From contig WKLE02000774.1 of NCBI GenBank assembly GCA_014885115.2, positions 1 through 58,120 on the forward strand: a stretch of DNA of 58,120 bases, given 5' to 3'. Position 1 is the first letter of the stretch. Each line of letters starts with the position of its first letter. This document shows, piece after piece, positions 18,819 to 30,914 of the stretch. The translations under genes and the position numbers were made by a program. The notes beneath the pieces are model-generated. The model was not told where the DNA came from, did not search any database, and saw only the letters and a program-made list of their open reading frames with translations. Source of the DNA: Asterionellopsis glacialis (taxonomy: Eukaryota; Bacillariophyta; Plagiogrammaphyceae; Rhaphoneidales; Asterionellopsidaceae).

Positions 18819-19625
18819 ATGTGGTCCACAGGGTTGTCCCAAGTAGCCTTAATCTTCTTATTTGCATCAGCCCCAATTGTTCATTCCTTTGTCGGAAAAT
18901 ACGAAAATCATGTGAAGCGAAGTCAAGATAGCAGTAGACATTACATGCTCAAATGGAAACAAATGATGGCTGAGTCAGCCGTAACAACCAATGCACCTGA
19001 ATTGACTTCTCGGCGTTCTTGGATAATGAATGGTTCCGCTTCATTATTTGGAACTATGATTTTGGGTAGTGGAATCGTTCCAAACGCTTATGCCGACGAA
19101 GAAAATGAATACAACAATCCTAATATGCCACAAGAACCCGAAGAAAAATCAGGATTGATCGTCCTTCGTGTTGCTGAGGTGGCACAATTTCAGGAAAAAA
19201 TCCTCCGAGCTGTTGCCAACGGAGAAATTGAAGCCATTGTGTCTCCACAACAGATTGTATTTGGAACTCAGATCCTCCTGCGAAATTCTAACTTGGATGG
19301 TAATATGAAACTTATGATTGCTGAAGAAATACCGAAGAAAAACAGAGAAGCCGCTATCCAGAATGCTGTCAAGACAATGAACACACTGCAATATATATCT
19401 TCTGCTGCAGCACGAATCATGCGTCCATTTAAAAAGGAAGAAATGCTGGAGATTGCCGATATGTACAGAGACGTTCGAATCAACCTGAATCAACTGTACG
19501 AATACCTCCCCCCAAAAGAGAAGTCGAAATATTACGGATACTTTGTAGCTGTCACGGAGTATGAAAAGAAAATTGCGAATGGAACATATAATCCAGACCT
19601 TGATGGAGTTCTGAAATTTGATTGA
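18819..19625 (+). CDS. Thylakoid-lumen protein with tripartite (Tat-type) presequence
   Basis: 268 residues from the ATG at 18819; the frame opens six codons earlier with GTG. The presequence has three parts: a signal peptide ([15 protein letters not shown] before FVGKY), a transit region, and a twin-arginine segment [17 protein letters not shown] ending in a lumen-processing site AYA before DEENEY. Such presequences send proteins to the thylakoid lumen by the Tat route. The mature part, about 165 residues, is alpha-helical and without Cys, with [19 protein letters not shown] and [19 protein letters not shown] near the end. It is suggestive of the four-helix bundles of PsbQ-like or Psb31-like photosystem II extrinsic proteins, but I cannot confirm the family. 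Confidence 0.75.
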   Translation: MWSTGLSQVALIFLFASAPIVHSFVGKYENHVKRSQDSSRHYMLKWKQMMAESAVTTNAPELTSRRSWIMNGSASLFGTMILGSGIVPNAYADEENEYNNPNMPQEPEEKSGLIVLRVAEVAQFQEKILRAVANGEIEAIVSPQQIVFGTQILLRNSNLDGNMKLMIAEEIPKKNREAAIQNAVKTMNTLQYISSAAARIMRPFKKEEMLEIADMYRDVRINLNQLYEYLPPKEKSKYYGYFVAVTEYEKKIANGTYNPDLDGVLKFD

Positions 19626-20570
19626 ATCTGAAATGGACTAGTGTGGTGGAATGGTCGATCTTTTCGTTTTCATGTTCAATATGCTAGACCCCTTGTAGGA
19701 CTATAACTTTTGAAGTAGATGCCGCTGCACACTTCAAACACCACGAGTTACAACTTTGTGTTGTTGTCCTTTTAAAAATTAAATAATGGCGATAGGATAT
19801 TTTGGACAGGATGATTGGAGAATTTCAACTTGGTAAAAGAGAGAATCTTCTTTTGTGATAATTCAGTATTTTTCAATTCATTGAGTCTTTTTTGTATGCT
19901 TATGTACGATATTCCGGAGTACCTGGTACGGTGATCTAACTGCACCGACTGATGTGCACAGGACTGCAGCAATATCCAAAAGCCAAACAGTGTCTAGCGC
20001 GCTGTAAGACCTATTCAACCAAAACCTTTCCACTTGGTATTCTTCTTTTCGGCATCACATTACTATTACTCCAACACCACATGTTTCTCTAGAGTCCTAC
20101 ATACTGTACTTCAATGAAATTTCATCTTCCCATTCAGATTTTTTAGATTTTGTCACCAAAAATCTAATGAAAAGTACCGACATTTCGCACATAATTAGCT
20201 CTAACGAAAATAGTTTTCGTAATATTGTCCAATCTACACATACTACTCTACGATCACTTGATTGACTCGATTTTGAGGTTTTTGCTCTACTTTTGGCCAT
20301 TTCTGGTTTTTGGTAAAAATTGCAAACAATTCCATGTGCCATCTATACAGCACCCAATGTCAACCCCATTGTAGACCTTAAGAGTTTACTGCTTCCGTTA
20401 CTGCTCTTCATAACTTGCTATAGGTTCTCCAACAACAGTTTAGAGAAGATAAATTAATACTTGGTTTATGTTGAGAACGACAGCAACGTCGAGAGTGCAC
20501 TTTTCTTCGAGTTTACGTTGTTACAGCGTACCGTTAAACTGGATCACAGCTCGCTACGAATCCGACAAAC
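19626..20570. other. Spacer with a TACCTGGTAC copy
   Basis: About 945 bp between two plus-strand genes. TACCTGGTACGG lies at 19920-19931, about 640 bp upstream of the SUZ12 start. The small frames here (minus 19772-19972, minus 20097-20342) are not supported. Confidence 0.55.
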
Positions 20571-22802
20571 ATGAACTTCGATAAGGTGAGTAGAACGTTG
20601 CAGACTTTACATCATCATATGTAGGTATGCACGCAACAGTCTCTTGTCTATGAATGGGCGATACCTAACCAGACAGCATTTACCCTGAATGTAAAAAAAG
20701 AAATATGCGTTGCGAGAGTCAAATTATTGCTTCTTCTTCGAGCAGCTATTACTTTAGTTGATACATGTCGTGCGAACTCTTCTTAAAGTCATTTGGCATA
20801 ATAAAGTTTCATCATCTGTAATCCTGCCTGGATTGTTATAATCCTTAGGCGTATGGTGTTGTCTTTCCTTTGTCGATTAGGCTTACTTTGAGCACGATTG
20901 TTTTCGAATTTGATTCCATTGAAATGTTAGGGGTTTACATACTCTTCCAGCTTTAAGATTAATGCATGGCTGATGTTTAGATCTTCAAGTGACATTTATC
21001 ATTTTTGATTCTCACTAATGGCATCTTCCCTGTATACCATGCATTCATTTGCTTAGCTTTACGAACGACCAGCCGGTTTGGCCAAGATGCTTGAAGTGCG
21101 CTGGTTTCATTTTCATGCAATCTCAAACAAATCTGATTATGCAATGGACGATAAAAGCCACACTCCACTACAACACCGCATGCCCTTTCTACACCGTTCT
21201 CTTTCATACATTCAAGCAGCTAAACTCTCCGCCAGTACAGGTATGCATACTATCAAGAGAAGCAGAAAGAATCGTCAAGCATCATCTGCCAACGCTGATG
21301 CTGCTCGAGAGGATGAAAATGATTCCAAACGGAGAAAGGTGGACCTTTTATTCAAGCTATTCAAGCACAGAGTCCGTAATTACAATGAGGCCTTCTTATC
21401 CTCCCCTCGCAGGGCCACTAGAGCATCCTATGCCAAGGACGTGGCAACTGCTATTGCAAAGTCAGAAGAAGACTCGGGACAGAGCGACGACGGAAACAGA
21501 AAGCGAGCCATGGATACAAAGGACGAGAAAGAACAGCAAGGAGAAGCTGAAGGCGTCACTAGTCCAAAAGGAGGCGGCGACTGCGATACAAGGAGCCCTA
21601 AAAAGAGACGAAGAAGCGACGGGGGTCTGAGAGTTTCTCCCATGCCCTCTTTGCCTGATGAATCTCCCATGGTACCATCTCGTGCAGTTTCAGTGTTGCA
21701 ACACAAAAGATCACCGGCTGGTACCGTCGATTCAACGGATAACGTTGTTACGTTCGCAACAGTGCCACAAACTCGAATGTTTTTGCATTATGTTTACTTA
21801 GAAAGCGATAACGTGCCCGCCGTCCAGGTAGAATCGAGGGAGGACCGGATGTGCCCATTTTGTTTCATTGATGCAGTAAGTTTCATTTCACCACCACGCT
21901 TCTTGCGATTTGAAATCAGTATTGGACAACTTTACAGACTTCTAACCCGTTTTGGATAACTTCTTCATCAGTGCTCTGATTATGGTTTGTTCATGCACTG
22001 CAAAGTCACGCATGGAGATGGGTTCTCTTTTGATGCTGCCCGCAGTGAAGATGGTACTGTAAGTATATTATCATATAACAACCTCTCAAAGAACAGGCCA
22101 CAGTGGATTTAGCTAATAACCATTTCTGCTTTGTTTTGGCCCGTCTTCGTTTAGCTGCATGTGTCTATATGTAAAGACACAACAGGGCCTCCTGATGTCA
22201 AAGATGACCATTTACGCGACTTTGTGTTTGTCCGTTCGACCACCGATGTGCAAGATACATATATTCCATTTGTAAAAAGACCGCGCCATAAGGCTGCAAC
22301 ACTTGATTTGGCAACTAGGAAGAAAAAGGTGCGCTTACTGCAAGAAAATGGAGCAGATAGTTCTGTTGCACGTAGATTTATTCCGGGAGACGACCACCCA
22401 CTACGACAATATTTTCATTCCAGAACCAATCTGCCAATGCTCGAAGGCGAATGGGATGCAGATAGCGATGACGAACCAGATGAAACTTGGTTACATAAAA
22501 TGAGTGAGCAATTGCTTGATGAGTTCGAGGATGTTTCTGCAAATGAGAAAATATTCATGAAAATTTGGAACCGCTTTATCAAGTCTCATACAATAACTGC
22601 TGATAACTCACTTCCGTCATCTTGCATGAGATTTATCGAAAATTATACCTGTGTTTTGCGAGAAAATGATCTGAGACAGAATTTGTTGCTGCACTGTATG
22701 AATTTGTGGGACGAAGGTCTGCTTTCTTCGAAACATGTCATGGATTGCATGGTTGAATATGACTCTCTTGTGGAGCAGGTGCCAAAAGAGTCAATGTTGT
22801 AA
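20571..22802 (+). CDS. SUZ12: SUZ12-like Polycomb (VEFS-box) protein
   Basis: Four exons, 20571-20585, 21057-21875, 21972-22058 and 22155-22802, 522 residues. Exon 1 is only five codons (MNFDK) and precedes a 471-bp intron; it is supported by the phase-0 join MNFDKLYERPAGLAKML and by the lack of an ATG just upstream of the conserved LYERPAG. A C2H2 zinc finger is assembled across an intron: C271-x2-C274 from exon 2 and H287-x4-H292 from exon 3 (LFMHCKVTH). The VEFS box starts near residue 393 (YFHSRTNLPMLEGEW, then DADSDDEPDETWLHKM). Between N-terminus and finger is a Lys/Arg/Ser-rich disordered stretch. SUZ12 is a core PRC2 subunit needed for H3K27 methylation, a mark reported in diatoms. 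The finger and box order match the family. Confidence 0.92.
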
Positions 22803-24199
22803 ATATATTTGACTGTCTTCAGAAAGATTTTAAGTATTCGTAGCTTTAAAATAAGATGTTCGACTTGAGTGCTTAACTTTTTGAGATCAAATGGGTCCTA
22901 TCCAAGGTGACAGATGGGACAACTCGCGACAGATACAACACCCTACTGAACTTGAACCTGCCACGTAGTACTGTTGACTCTGGACCGATAGCTAGAATAC
23001 GGGTAAGGTAGAGTAGAAGCAAATGAATTCAGCACAACAGGCTTCATAGCACTGCAAGCAAATATCACTTTTTACTCTCACCCCCATGAACATAAACGTG
23101 GCGTTTGAAAATATCTCACTTTCTGGAAATTCCATAGTTAAAAGTAATGTGACCATTGTCATTGATCTTACGAGCCATATCTGGCGCCCCGGAGTCAAAT
23201 TCCATCATATCCCCAAGGAGAAGCAATCATAAATAAAATCTCTACTTGAATGGTAGCTGATAGTTTTAGCACTGTTTTAAACTTTATTTGTAGATTTCTT
23301 TGAACTACAGAGTTAGCTGCATTTCCCCTGATATTGAGGCCATCGGCCCTTTCACCCTAAAATCAATATATGCTTTTCCTATACTGTATTGAATATACTC
23401 AAATATTACTTATAATTAAGATCGCACTAAAATATTTGAATATTCAAGCATTTGAGAAAGGTCAGAGTATTTTTTAATGGGAGAGAATCAGTGTCAAATT
23501 GAAAGTGCTACTATATAAAAACTGTTCATAGATTAGAAAAAATGAAAATAGTTGCTAGGGCACTAGAGCGACTTCTTGTAGTCTAGAGAGAGAATTTCTA
23601 GCCAGTCCTGACTACGTCCGACCTATCATAGCTCTTGATCATGGGTCCTATCTCTCTAGAGGACCTCTCTCTAGGACTCGTCCTGCCCGCCCTCCATAAA
23701 TTTGCAAAACACTGTCTTGTTTTTAGGTCCTCTAATAAAGTTCTCTTTTTGCAGCAACCCGGAAAATGTTGTCGAAGAAGGCATTCTTCTTTGACTTCTC
23801 TGGTTTGATCTTACGGTACGCTACCATCAGGTACCTGGTACAGGTACGTGTGTCATCATCTACCGCACGGCATCAGTACGTAAATGCGCACGAGAGAATA
23901 TTCATATCTTTTTTTTCAATCCAGCCGATACGACCGCAGGGACGCGAACACATCACTGCTCTATTGATAACATCATTATTAGATCACCCGTCGATCGGTT
24001 GTCACTTGTCACAACACACATCTAACGTAAACTTATATCTTCCGACAGTAGCTCTTTCTTGCCAACAACTTAAAGAAGTGCGAACTCATCTCTCAATTTC
24101 GTGTATTACCTCGACAGTCTGCACAGCTTCTACACTTCCAGGAAAAAATCGGAAGGGAGTCAAACTATATTGACTATTATAACGTTTTATGCAGGGACC
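22803..24199. other. Spacer with inverted repeats and a TACCTGGTAC copy
   Basis: About 1.4 kb. It has an imperfect palindrome at 23646-23677 (GTCCTA ... TAGGAC with TCTCTCTAG arms), similar words from 23570, and TACCTGGTAC at 23832-23841 inside CAGGTACCTGGTACAGGTAC, about 360 bp before the ERO1 start. The plus frame 23766-24173 shows no domain and is probably leader sequence. Confidence 0.55.
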
Positions 24200-25557
24200 A
24201 TGATGACCAAAATCCAGAATAAATATGTTCTTGTTGGATCTATGCTATTCGTTGTAGACAGATCCACCATGCTACATGCATTCATGCGACCGGCACCATC
24301 GTTGAACCATCAACGTCAAAGTTCACCATTTTTTGTTCGATCGAAGAGCCCTATCACGTCATTAGCTGCCACTGCGTCGTCTATATCATCAAACGAAGAT
24401 CTTTTGCCGGGAATTGCCGCCATCGATTCAATGAATGCTGAAATCAACGAAAATCTTGCTGTGTTGCGCGATCAAGCTTACTTCAAGCTTTACAGTATCG
24501 ATATGCTTGCCAGTTGTGAGTACTTACCACAAGAACTTTTCGAATGCTACAGCGAAACTTGTGAGATCTATCCAGTCGATGAAGAGGAGGTAAGCAAATC
24601 CGAGCGCTGCCTCTTAAAGCGGAATTGGCCACGCGTACTTTCAATTTACAAACAAATATTTTTTCTGCTCTAAACTTTTTATATCGGTGGTGCTGAATTT
24701 AATAGGTTCCTGATGAAATTAAGACCGTCGATGCTGATGAACATGAATTTGAGTTGGACGGATGGGCGCGTTGGGATATGCCCAGTGAGGACTATTACGA
24801 TATAGAAGAATTCCCTGAAGACTACACTGGATATGATGGAGCAGAAGTCTGGAACTTTATTCACGATCGTATTGCTTTTGAAGGCTATGAGTATGATGAT
24901 GATCACTGGAAGGCTGATTTCAATAAAGCTGTTTCTGGTTTACATTCCATGATTTCCGCTCAGATTATTCGCGGTATCCAGGAGAGAGTAGAGTCAGGAG
25001 AGGGTTTTTCGGAAGACGAACAGTGGACCGATCCAGTGGCGGAGTACAACCGCCGTCTTGGTCCAAATGGTGAAACTCCTCTTGCTCTTGAGAACTTATA
25101 TTTTTGTTACATGCTCCTTCTCACTGCAGCTTCAAAGGCACGGGACCGACTTTTGCAAGACTGTAATTCTGGAAAGATCGACGAAAGTGCTGCAGCTGCG
25201 CTCCGTCCTGTTCTATCCTCTTCTCTATTAGATAACGCCAGTGTCAAGGTGGCGTACAACAAGCTTCACGATCACGCTATCAAAGATTCAGACTCGGTGG
25301 CTTCATTATGGGAAGCCAGACTGCGAACTCGGGATCTCCAACGCATTATGAATTGCGTGCAGTGTAACAAATGCCGCCTTCATGGAAAGATATCTGCCAT
25401 GGGGTTATCTACAGCCCTTCAAATCCTTGTTGGTCGTACTGGCGAAGGTGGAGATCCCGAGCGTGTACACCGTGTCGAGCTTGCAGCTTTGATGGAATCG
25501 GTCGACAAGTTCTCCAGGGCAATTCAAACATGTCACATGATGCAATCGAAAGAATAG
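24200..25557 (+). CDS. ERO1: ERO1-type thiol oxidase with plastid-like presequence
   Basis: Two exons, 24200-24589 and 24706-25557 (116-bp intron, GTAAGC...ATAG), 413 residues. Two adjacent ATGs (24200 and 24203) are possible. Family marks in order: YFKLYSIDMLASCEYL and CYSETCEIYPVDEEEVPDE (Cys-rich shuttle region), DMPSEDYYDIEEFPEDYTGY (FAD-contacting segment), SGLHSMISAQI, and near the C-terminus MNCVQCNKCRLHGKI, the CxxCxxC active site followed by the conserved G-(L)-x-TALQIL. ERO1 reoxidises PDI using FAD and oxygen in the ER. The N-terminus is unusual: a hydrophobic stretch VLVGSMLFVV and then MLHA before FMRPAP, an ASAF-like plastid motif, plus a Ser-rich transit-like region. Location may be the plastid or its periplastid compartment. 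Confidence 0.9.
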
Positions 25558-25773
25558 AATATCACCCTCCCACCCAGAAGTCGAAGTGGATCTAGAATAT
25601 CGTACTGCTAACTTTATTTTTGTTAATTGGTATGCCTATGCCTACGTAAATAAAACTTTTAAGATTATCTGCTTTTATGTGTATTCCTGCTATTAATCGT
25701 CTATGTTCAAGCTACGCGCACAAAAGGAAACACACGTTGTTTCTCAGATTTTAAGACATATTTGTATGAATAT

Positions 25774-27972
25774 CTAGCCTGTGGTGTATGCTGGTTCTGT
25801 GGGTAGGGCGCCCGCTCCATTCTCTTTCCTTGGTTGTGACACTGGTTCTGTCGTATTGGTCTGGATGAGATCTGCAGTTGCAGGAATAGGATGGCTTGGG
25901 TCGAAAGGTGATGCAGGATTCCTGATCAAAGTAACACTAAAATTCTTCGCAATTCCGTCTTCTCCCTTGATCAAAGCAACACTAAGACCAAGGTCGTCGC
26001 GATTTTTCATAGATCCCCTTAGTACAACCGGTGTTGATGCATTAGCCAGGGGCCCAGCTGGCGGTGAAATCATTTGACTGATGAGATCGAACGCAGGCTG
26101 TAGATCCTGTCGGCTTGTTAAATTAAAAATAGTCATGGAACAAATTTCTTGCTTCGTGTAATTCGATAGTTGACAGAAAAGTTGGTTACAATCAACAAAC
26201 GCCCCGCCCATGGATGCAATAGCCTGGTGAAAAAGATAAAGCAGATTTGGTTAGAATTGCGTATGAGATATTTTGTGGAACATACCGTCAGGTTTCGCGA
26301 AAAATGACTTACCATTCCCAATGGGCAGGAGTTGAATATATGCCGGTATTCATGGTCCTCAACAGATTGCGCAAGTTGTGGTGTTTGTGGATTATTCTCT
26401 GGCGTCGTTGTTGATGAAGACTGTACAGCATTTCCAGGTACTCCAGATTTTCCCTGTTCATAGTACGACATCGCAGATCTAGGTGGTACCCCTCCAAAGT
26501 TACCAAGAGACCACACTCCATTTTGTGCAGCGGCATGCCGGATAGCTTGTGCAGCTTGCGGTCCCATGGCTCCTGTACCTATCATCTGCATTTGCTGTAT
26601 CAGGTGGTGCCGGTCACTGATGAATTAAAAAAGGAAAACAAATGTTAGTTGACGTCTTAAAAATGAAGGTTCGAACAGCTCTAGGACCACACATTGAAAC
26701 TCACATTTCGGAACGATATTGATGTTGCTGTAGCATTCGGATATAATTTGCAGCCTCGGTTAATACAGAACTCTTTGTTCCTTTTGGGACAATAACTCCT
26801 CCGCTTGATAGCAAGTTCCGTAACTCATTGATCTGCTTGGATATGCGGAAACTTCTTTCTTTTTCCCTTGCGTTCCGCTCTTCCCTCTTGTTCTCATCTA
26901 AGAACTTCCCTTTCTTTTTTGCCTCGTTGGCAGAATCCGCAGATTGAGGAGCTGAAGGTGCAGATGACGAGTCGGTGACTAGAGGGCCAACATGTTTGCC
27001 AGTTGTTATCGAAGCAGATGTAGCAGGTTCTGGATGTTGAGGAGGATGTTGTTGAGGGTGTTGAGGATGTTGCTGAGTTTTAGGAGCTCCATGAGGTGCA
27101 GCTGAAGTGGAACGTGTTCCTCCTTCATCATCACTATTGTATCCCCCACTATCATTACCTGTATCTTCGCTTGGTTCTGCCTTTCGTTTCTTTCCTGATA
27201 CTTTCTTTGCTTTTGTAGTTGCCTTCTTCGATTGATGATGGTTAATGGGGCGATTATCCCCCGTTGCCGCAGTATGTGTGGTAGTTAGGGGATGCAAGTT
27301 GGAAACCGCTTCTGCTGCTCCTGCAGCAGCTCCCCGACTTATTGACGGTCCGTTTTTGTTTGAACCAGAGGATGGAGTTGCTGAAGTAAGTGAGGATACA
27401 GTAGATTTGTCCCCGTTTCCATTGTCGCTTCCACTGCCGCTTCCACTGCCGCTCCCACTGCTTCCACTACTACCACTGCCACTCCCTGAAGATGATTTTG
27501 ATATTGAATGTCGCTTTCGTCCCGACCTATCTGATTTAGTCTGAACTTCTGACGGGACATAGCTCCTTCTCTGCCTACGTTTGGATTCGCTTTCGCCAGT
27601 TTTCGCATCAGTCTCTGAATTTGCAGGAGAACTATTGTTCAGAAGTCCTTCTTCACTGTCGAAATTAAACCCAAACGAGTTATTCCCCAAACTGACAAGT
27701 GCCGAGTTATCTGAATTGTTTCCACTCCCCCCCTCGTTTGAGCTATTGCTACCTATTCCGACGCTACTAGGCTTCCGTCTCAAAGCTTTCATCAGACTAA
27801 GCGGCAATGCCACTCCTTCTCCTTCGTTCCTCTCTTTCTGTTGATTTGCCGACTTCGTTGACATGTTTGTAGTGTCTGAACCACTCAAATTTGCGGCTCT
27901 CTTTTCCATGTCTGCGTCTTCGCTGCTTCCTGAGAGTTGTGACGGCGATGTATCCCCGTTCTTGTTACTCAT
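25774..27972 (-). CDS. bHLH-PAS transcription factor, RITMO1-like
   Basis: Three exons, 27972-26705, 26616-26313 and 26223-25774, with short introns (88 and 89 bp), 673 residues. The frame opens before the first exon, but only with non-ATG codons, so the ATG at 27972 is chosen. Residues 1-355 are disordered and Ser/Gly/Asn-rich, with an SG-repeat tract and a QHP-rich tract. The bHLH region is about 359-423: the basic part KREERNAREKERSFRIS lacks the E-box Glu in its usual His-x-x-x-Glu context, and the HLH part has PKGTKSSVLTEAANYI. A PAS domain follows (about 510-610): HIFNSCPLGMAIASMGGAF, then SNYTKQEICSMTIFNL. This bHLH then PAS order and the KGTKSSVLTEAANYIRML helix match the diatom bHLH-PAS group that includes the diel-rhythm regulator RITMO1. 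Exact orthology is not shown. Confidence 0.88.
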
Positions 27973-29476
27973 CTTTTTCGGATACAAATCAGAGAAAGGA
28001 GAAACAGCAAGAACCACGTTGAAGAGTTTTTCACAAACAGGCAAAAAGAATTAGAAAGAGACAGAAAATAAATCACATACTAACCAATCAAATTGTAGAG
28101 AACAAGGTTTGCTGACGTAGAAGACGATTTACGATTGCAAGACCAAAAAAGGGTAGAACGCTTTCCAAAGCGATGAACTGGATTCGCCCACGATCCCATG
28201 GCGATCGGGATGAAAGCCTCGTTCCGCTTCTCCTCCTCACAGTGTCAAACTCACCTATTGTGCAATTGATTAAAGTTGTATTTAAATGATGGTTGTGATG
28301 CCTATAGGGCAAAGCCACAGCGTGCGGTGTGTATTTCTCTTGTTGATAGTTGGCTTCGGGTTGATCTTGGTCAAGGTCGATGTTTGTTTGTGCTCCTTGC
28401 CACTCTTTTTTCCTTCATTTACAAGGAGAATGTTGTCCACGTCAGAAGCTTCTACTTAAGACATTGAATTTGTATGACGTAATGTTGCAGTTTGATAATC
28501 TAATTGTGAATCGTCGTCGAAGAAATTCAGATGTGCGTACGTGGAGACATGACTGTAGAACTCCGTACATCTAATTTTTCCAATCCAAACTACTATGGAG
28601 TTCATTTCATTACCAAGATTCCTGTTGATTTCTCGCTATGGTCAGTATGTGGACATGATTGAAAAGTGTCAGTCGAATTGTAGGAAAAAGAGTTCTTTAG
28701 ATTCTCAATAGAAGTAGCCTACTAATTATGACATACAAATCAAACTGTACCTGGTACGGTAAGAAGTTGCACTTCATACGTAATGACGTGTTTCATACTA
28801 AAAATGTAGAACTGCCTGTAGCCTCAAATTGCTGATACTGTTTGTACCCGCCTGTACTGGTACGTTCGGGTATTTTTGTAGTCCTGCACAAGGTACCGGT
28901 AGTTCACAATATTTGACACGCATCATGGTTGGTCTTCTACGAAAAACATGAGTTCAACATCAAACATCACAAAGTAGTAAGCAGAGTATGCATAGGTGCC
29001 TGTCCGTCATACGGACAACCAACTATCCCCGAGGCGTGCAGAATCATCTGCATCAACTCGGATTACCACGCGAAATCAGAAAATTTGTCTGCCATTGTTC
29101 ACCAATCGTCTGTCTGTCTGCCTGACTGCCTGACTGACTGCCTGACTGACTGACTGATAACTTCTTGTTTAGCTCACTTCGTCATTCGAGTTTAGGCTAT
29201 TCATGCACATGTCTTCATGATTGTTCCAGTTGAATAAATACCTACCTGGTACGTAAGACTCAGTACTGTTTCTATAGAATCTAAGAAAATGCCAATATTG
29301 TTGCCACCAAGGCTGCCAACCGCCTTGAGACTCCATATTCCGTTCAACGTTTTCATAACGGTTTCGAGCATCTTCAAAAAAAACAAACAGCCCACAACCC
29401 AACAACAACAAAATACATGATCTCAAAAGAGGCCAAGGGTGAAGAGGAATAAACGCATCATTATAACAACAAGACG
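27973..29476. other. Long divergent spacer with two motif copies and a CTGA microsatellite
   Basis: 1.5-kb 5'-5' spacer between the bHLH-PAS gene and a multi-pass membrane protein. TACCTGGTAC lies at 28748-28757 and 29243-29252; GTACTGGTAC and GGTACCGG words lie near 28853 and 28891. A CTGACTGC/CTGA simple repeat spans about 29109-29158. The minus frames between 29169 and 29498 and the plus frame at 28929 are not convincing genes. The spacer is long enough for a complex promoter. Confidence 0.55.
29109..29158. repeat. CTGA/CTGC microsatellite
   Basis: Runs of TCTG, CTGACTGC and CTGA form an imperfect 4-bp microsatellite of about 50 bp, in the 5' flank of the 29477 gene. Confidence 0.8.
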
Positions 29477-30914
29477 ATGCCAACCAGAAGACGAACAAAG
29501 CAAGAAAATAATGGCACCGGGTCCAAGGAAGCAGTAGCCTCTACCCCCTCGGCTAAGGATGAACAGAAAAAAATTCTAGATGAAAAAGTAGCTCGGGAAA
29601 AACAAAATCAACTTATTGAAGAACATCTACCTCCATTTCCGCTAGTCATTGCTGTACTCGTGTGCTCTGGAGCATTATGGGTTTTGGCATTCAGGGATGT
29701 CTTTGCCACTGGGCGTATTATTGGAGGCGCAATGGATCAAGCAATGCTTGTAAGTATGGATTCAAATTGAATTCCCTTTCCATTGCAAATATTACTTTTT
29801 TTAATGGCACAATTCCTCGCTCGTTGTAATTAACTTGATTATTTCCTTCAATATTTGTTGATATTACAAAAAATACGGTAATATAGATTTTTACAAAGTC
29901 AACAGAATTCTTTAGTAATGAAAAGGGGTGGAAATCACAACAGGGAGGACTAAGTGCTGTTCAGCAAGTCACTACGGACGCTAACAACATGGGAGGACTT
30001 TTTGTACGCAAGGTTGGTGGTGCAGCATCACTCGCAGTTCAGACACAAAAACTACTTCCTTTACTATTTCATCCCAGAGGTGCTCAGTGGAGTCTTGGCC
30101 ATTTTAATCCTTTGTTTTATGTTGCTGCGATTGGCAATCTTGCAACCATCCTGTTATATAGTCTGTACGCCGAAGATTTTGCTGGTGCAGATGCTGACGG
30201 GCTTGTTAACATTATTTGTGGCGCACTTGCCGTAGAAACATTTGTAATCGTGGCATATCTCCTTATGGGAAAATTTGAGACCGGAGATCCAGTAACTTTG
30301 CCCGAAGGAAAAAACCCAAAATCAGTGGTTAGTAGGATTGTTTCCAAAACGATTGTTTTCGTTACCGGATTCATGACAGTTATTTGGGGAAGAGATCTCC
30401 TCTTTCCAGGTGAAATTCTCCCGCTTCCAAGAGACGATATCTACCTGGAGTGGACAGGTGCTTTTCTCCATTCTCCTCCGGAAGGATCTGAAGAAGAGTC
30501 AGAACATGGAATGGAAACTGCACTTTTCGTTGCTGACAAATTCCTTTCACAATTTTTGGCATTGAATATGCTGATTTTATGTTGCTACAAATTTACAACG
30601 GCCTTCTTTATCAAATATGGAAAAGACGGGAGTGGCATGCACAAATGCAAAATGATCTGGAAATCTCAAGTTATTGGAGATTCTTTGATTCTCTTTCTAT
30701 TCCGTCTGTTTGCCAATGCTGCCTTCTCTGCTAGCCTCGACTTGAAGTGGCACCTGATGGCCATGGCGTACGAAACGTTTATACTTGGTACGTCAATTTT
30801 ATTTGTCTGATACTACATTTTTTGTTTTTTGATCAATTAAATTTTAATTCTATTTTCTCTCAACCGGTTTGTGATAAATAATTCTTGCCTTTAGGTCTGT
30901 ACGGCTTTCTTTGA
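29477..30914 (+). CDS. Multi-pass membrane protein of unknown family
   Basis: Three exons, 29477-29749, 29887-30787 and 30895-30914, 397 residues. The last exon adds only a few codons: the join gives ETFILGLYGFL and stop, preferred because reading through the donor GTACGT gives a less natural tail. The N-terminus is basic and Lys/Gln-rich (MPTRRRTKQENN), then a span at about 52-72 (LVIAVLVCSGALWVLAF). Five to six more spans follow, for example FYVAAIGNLATILLYSLY, IICGALAVETFVIVAYLL, MLILCCYKFTTAFFI and SLILFLFRLFANAAF. A 40-residue soluble loop between spans is acidic (PPEGSEEESEHG). I do not recognise the family and propose no function. Confidence 0.75.

Noticed and set aside
23766..24173. 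135-residue frame upstream of ERO1
   Set aside because: No domain or presequence, overlaps the GTAC motif cluster, and the ERO1 frame starts at 24200 with a fitting presequence.
26666..26690. GGTTCGAAC, resembling a tRNA B box
   Set aside because: It lies inside an 88-bp intron of the bHLH-PAS gene and no cloverleaf or A box can be placed around it.
27245..27844. Plus-strand Leu/Pro-rich frames inside the bHLH-PAS gene
   Set aside because: Antisense reading of Ser/Gly codon repeats in exon 1.
29109..29158. CTGACTGC repeats considered as a CRISPR-like array
   Set aside because: The period is 4-8 bp without spacers, so it is a microsatellite.
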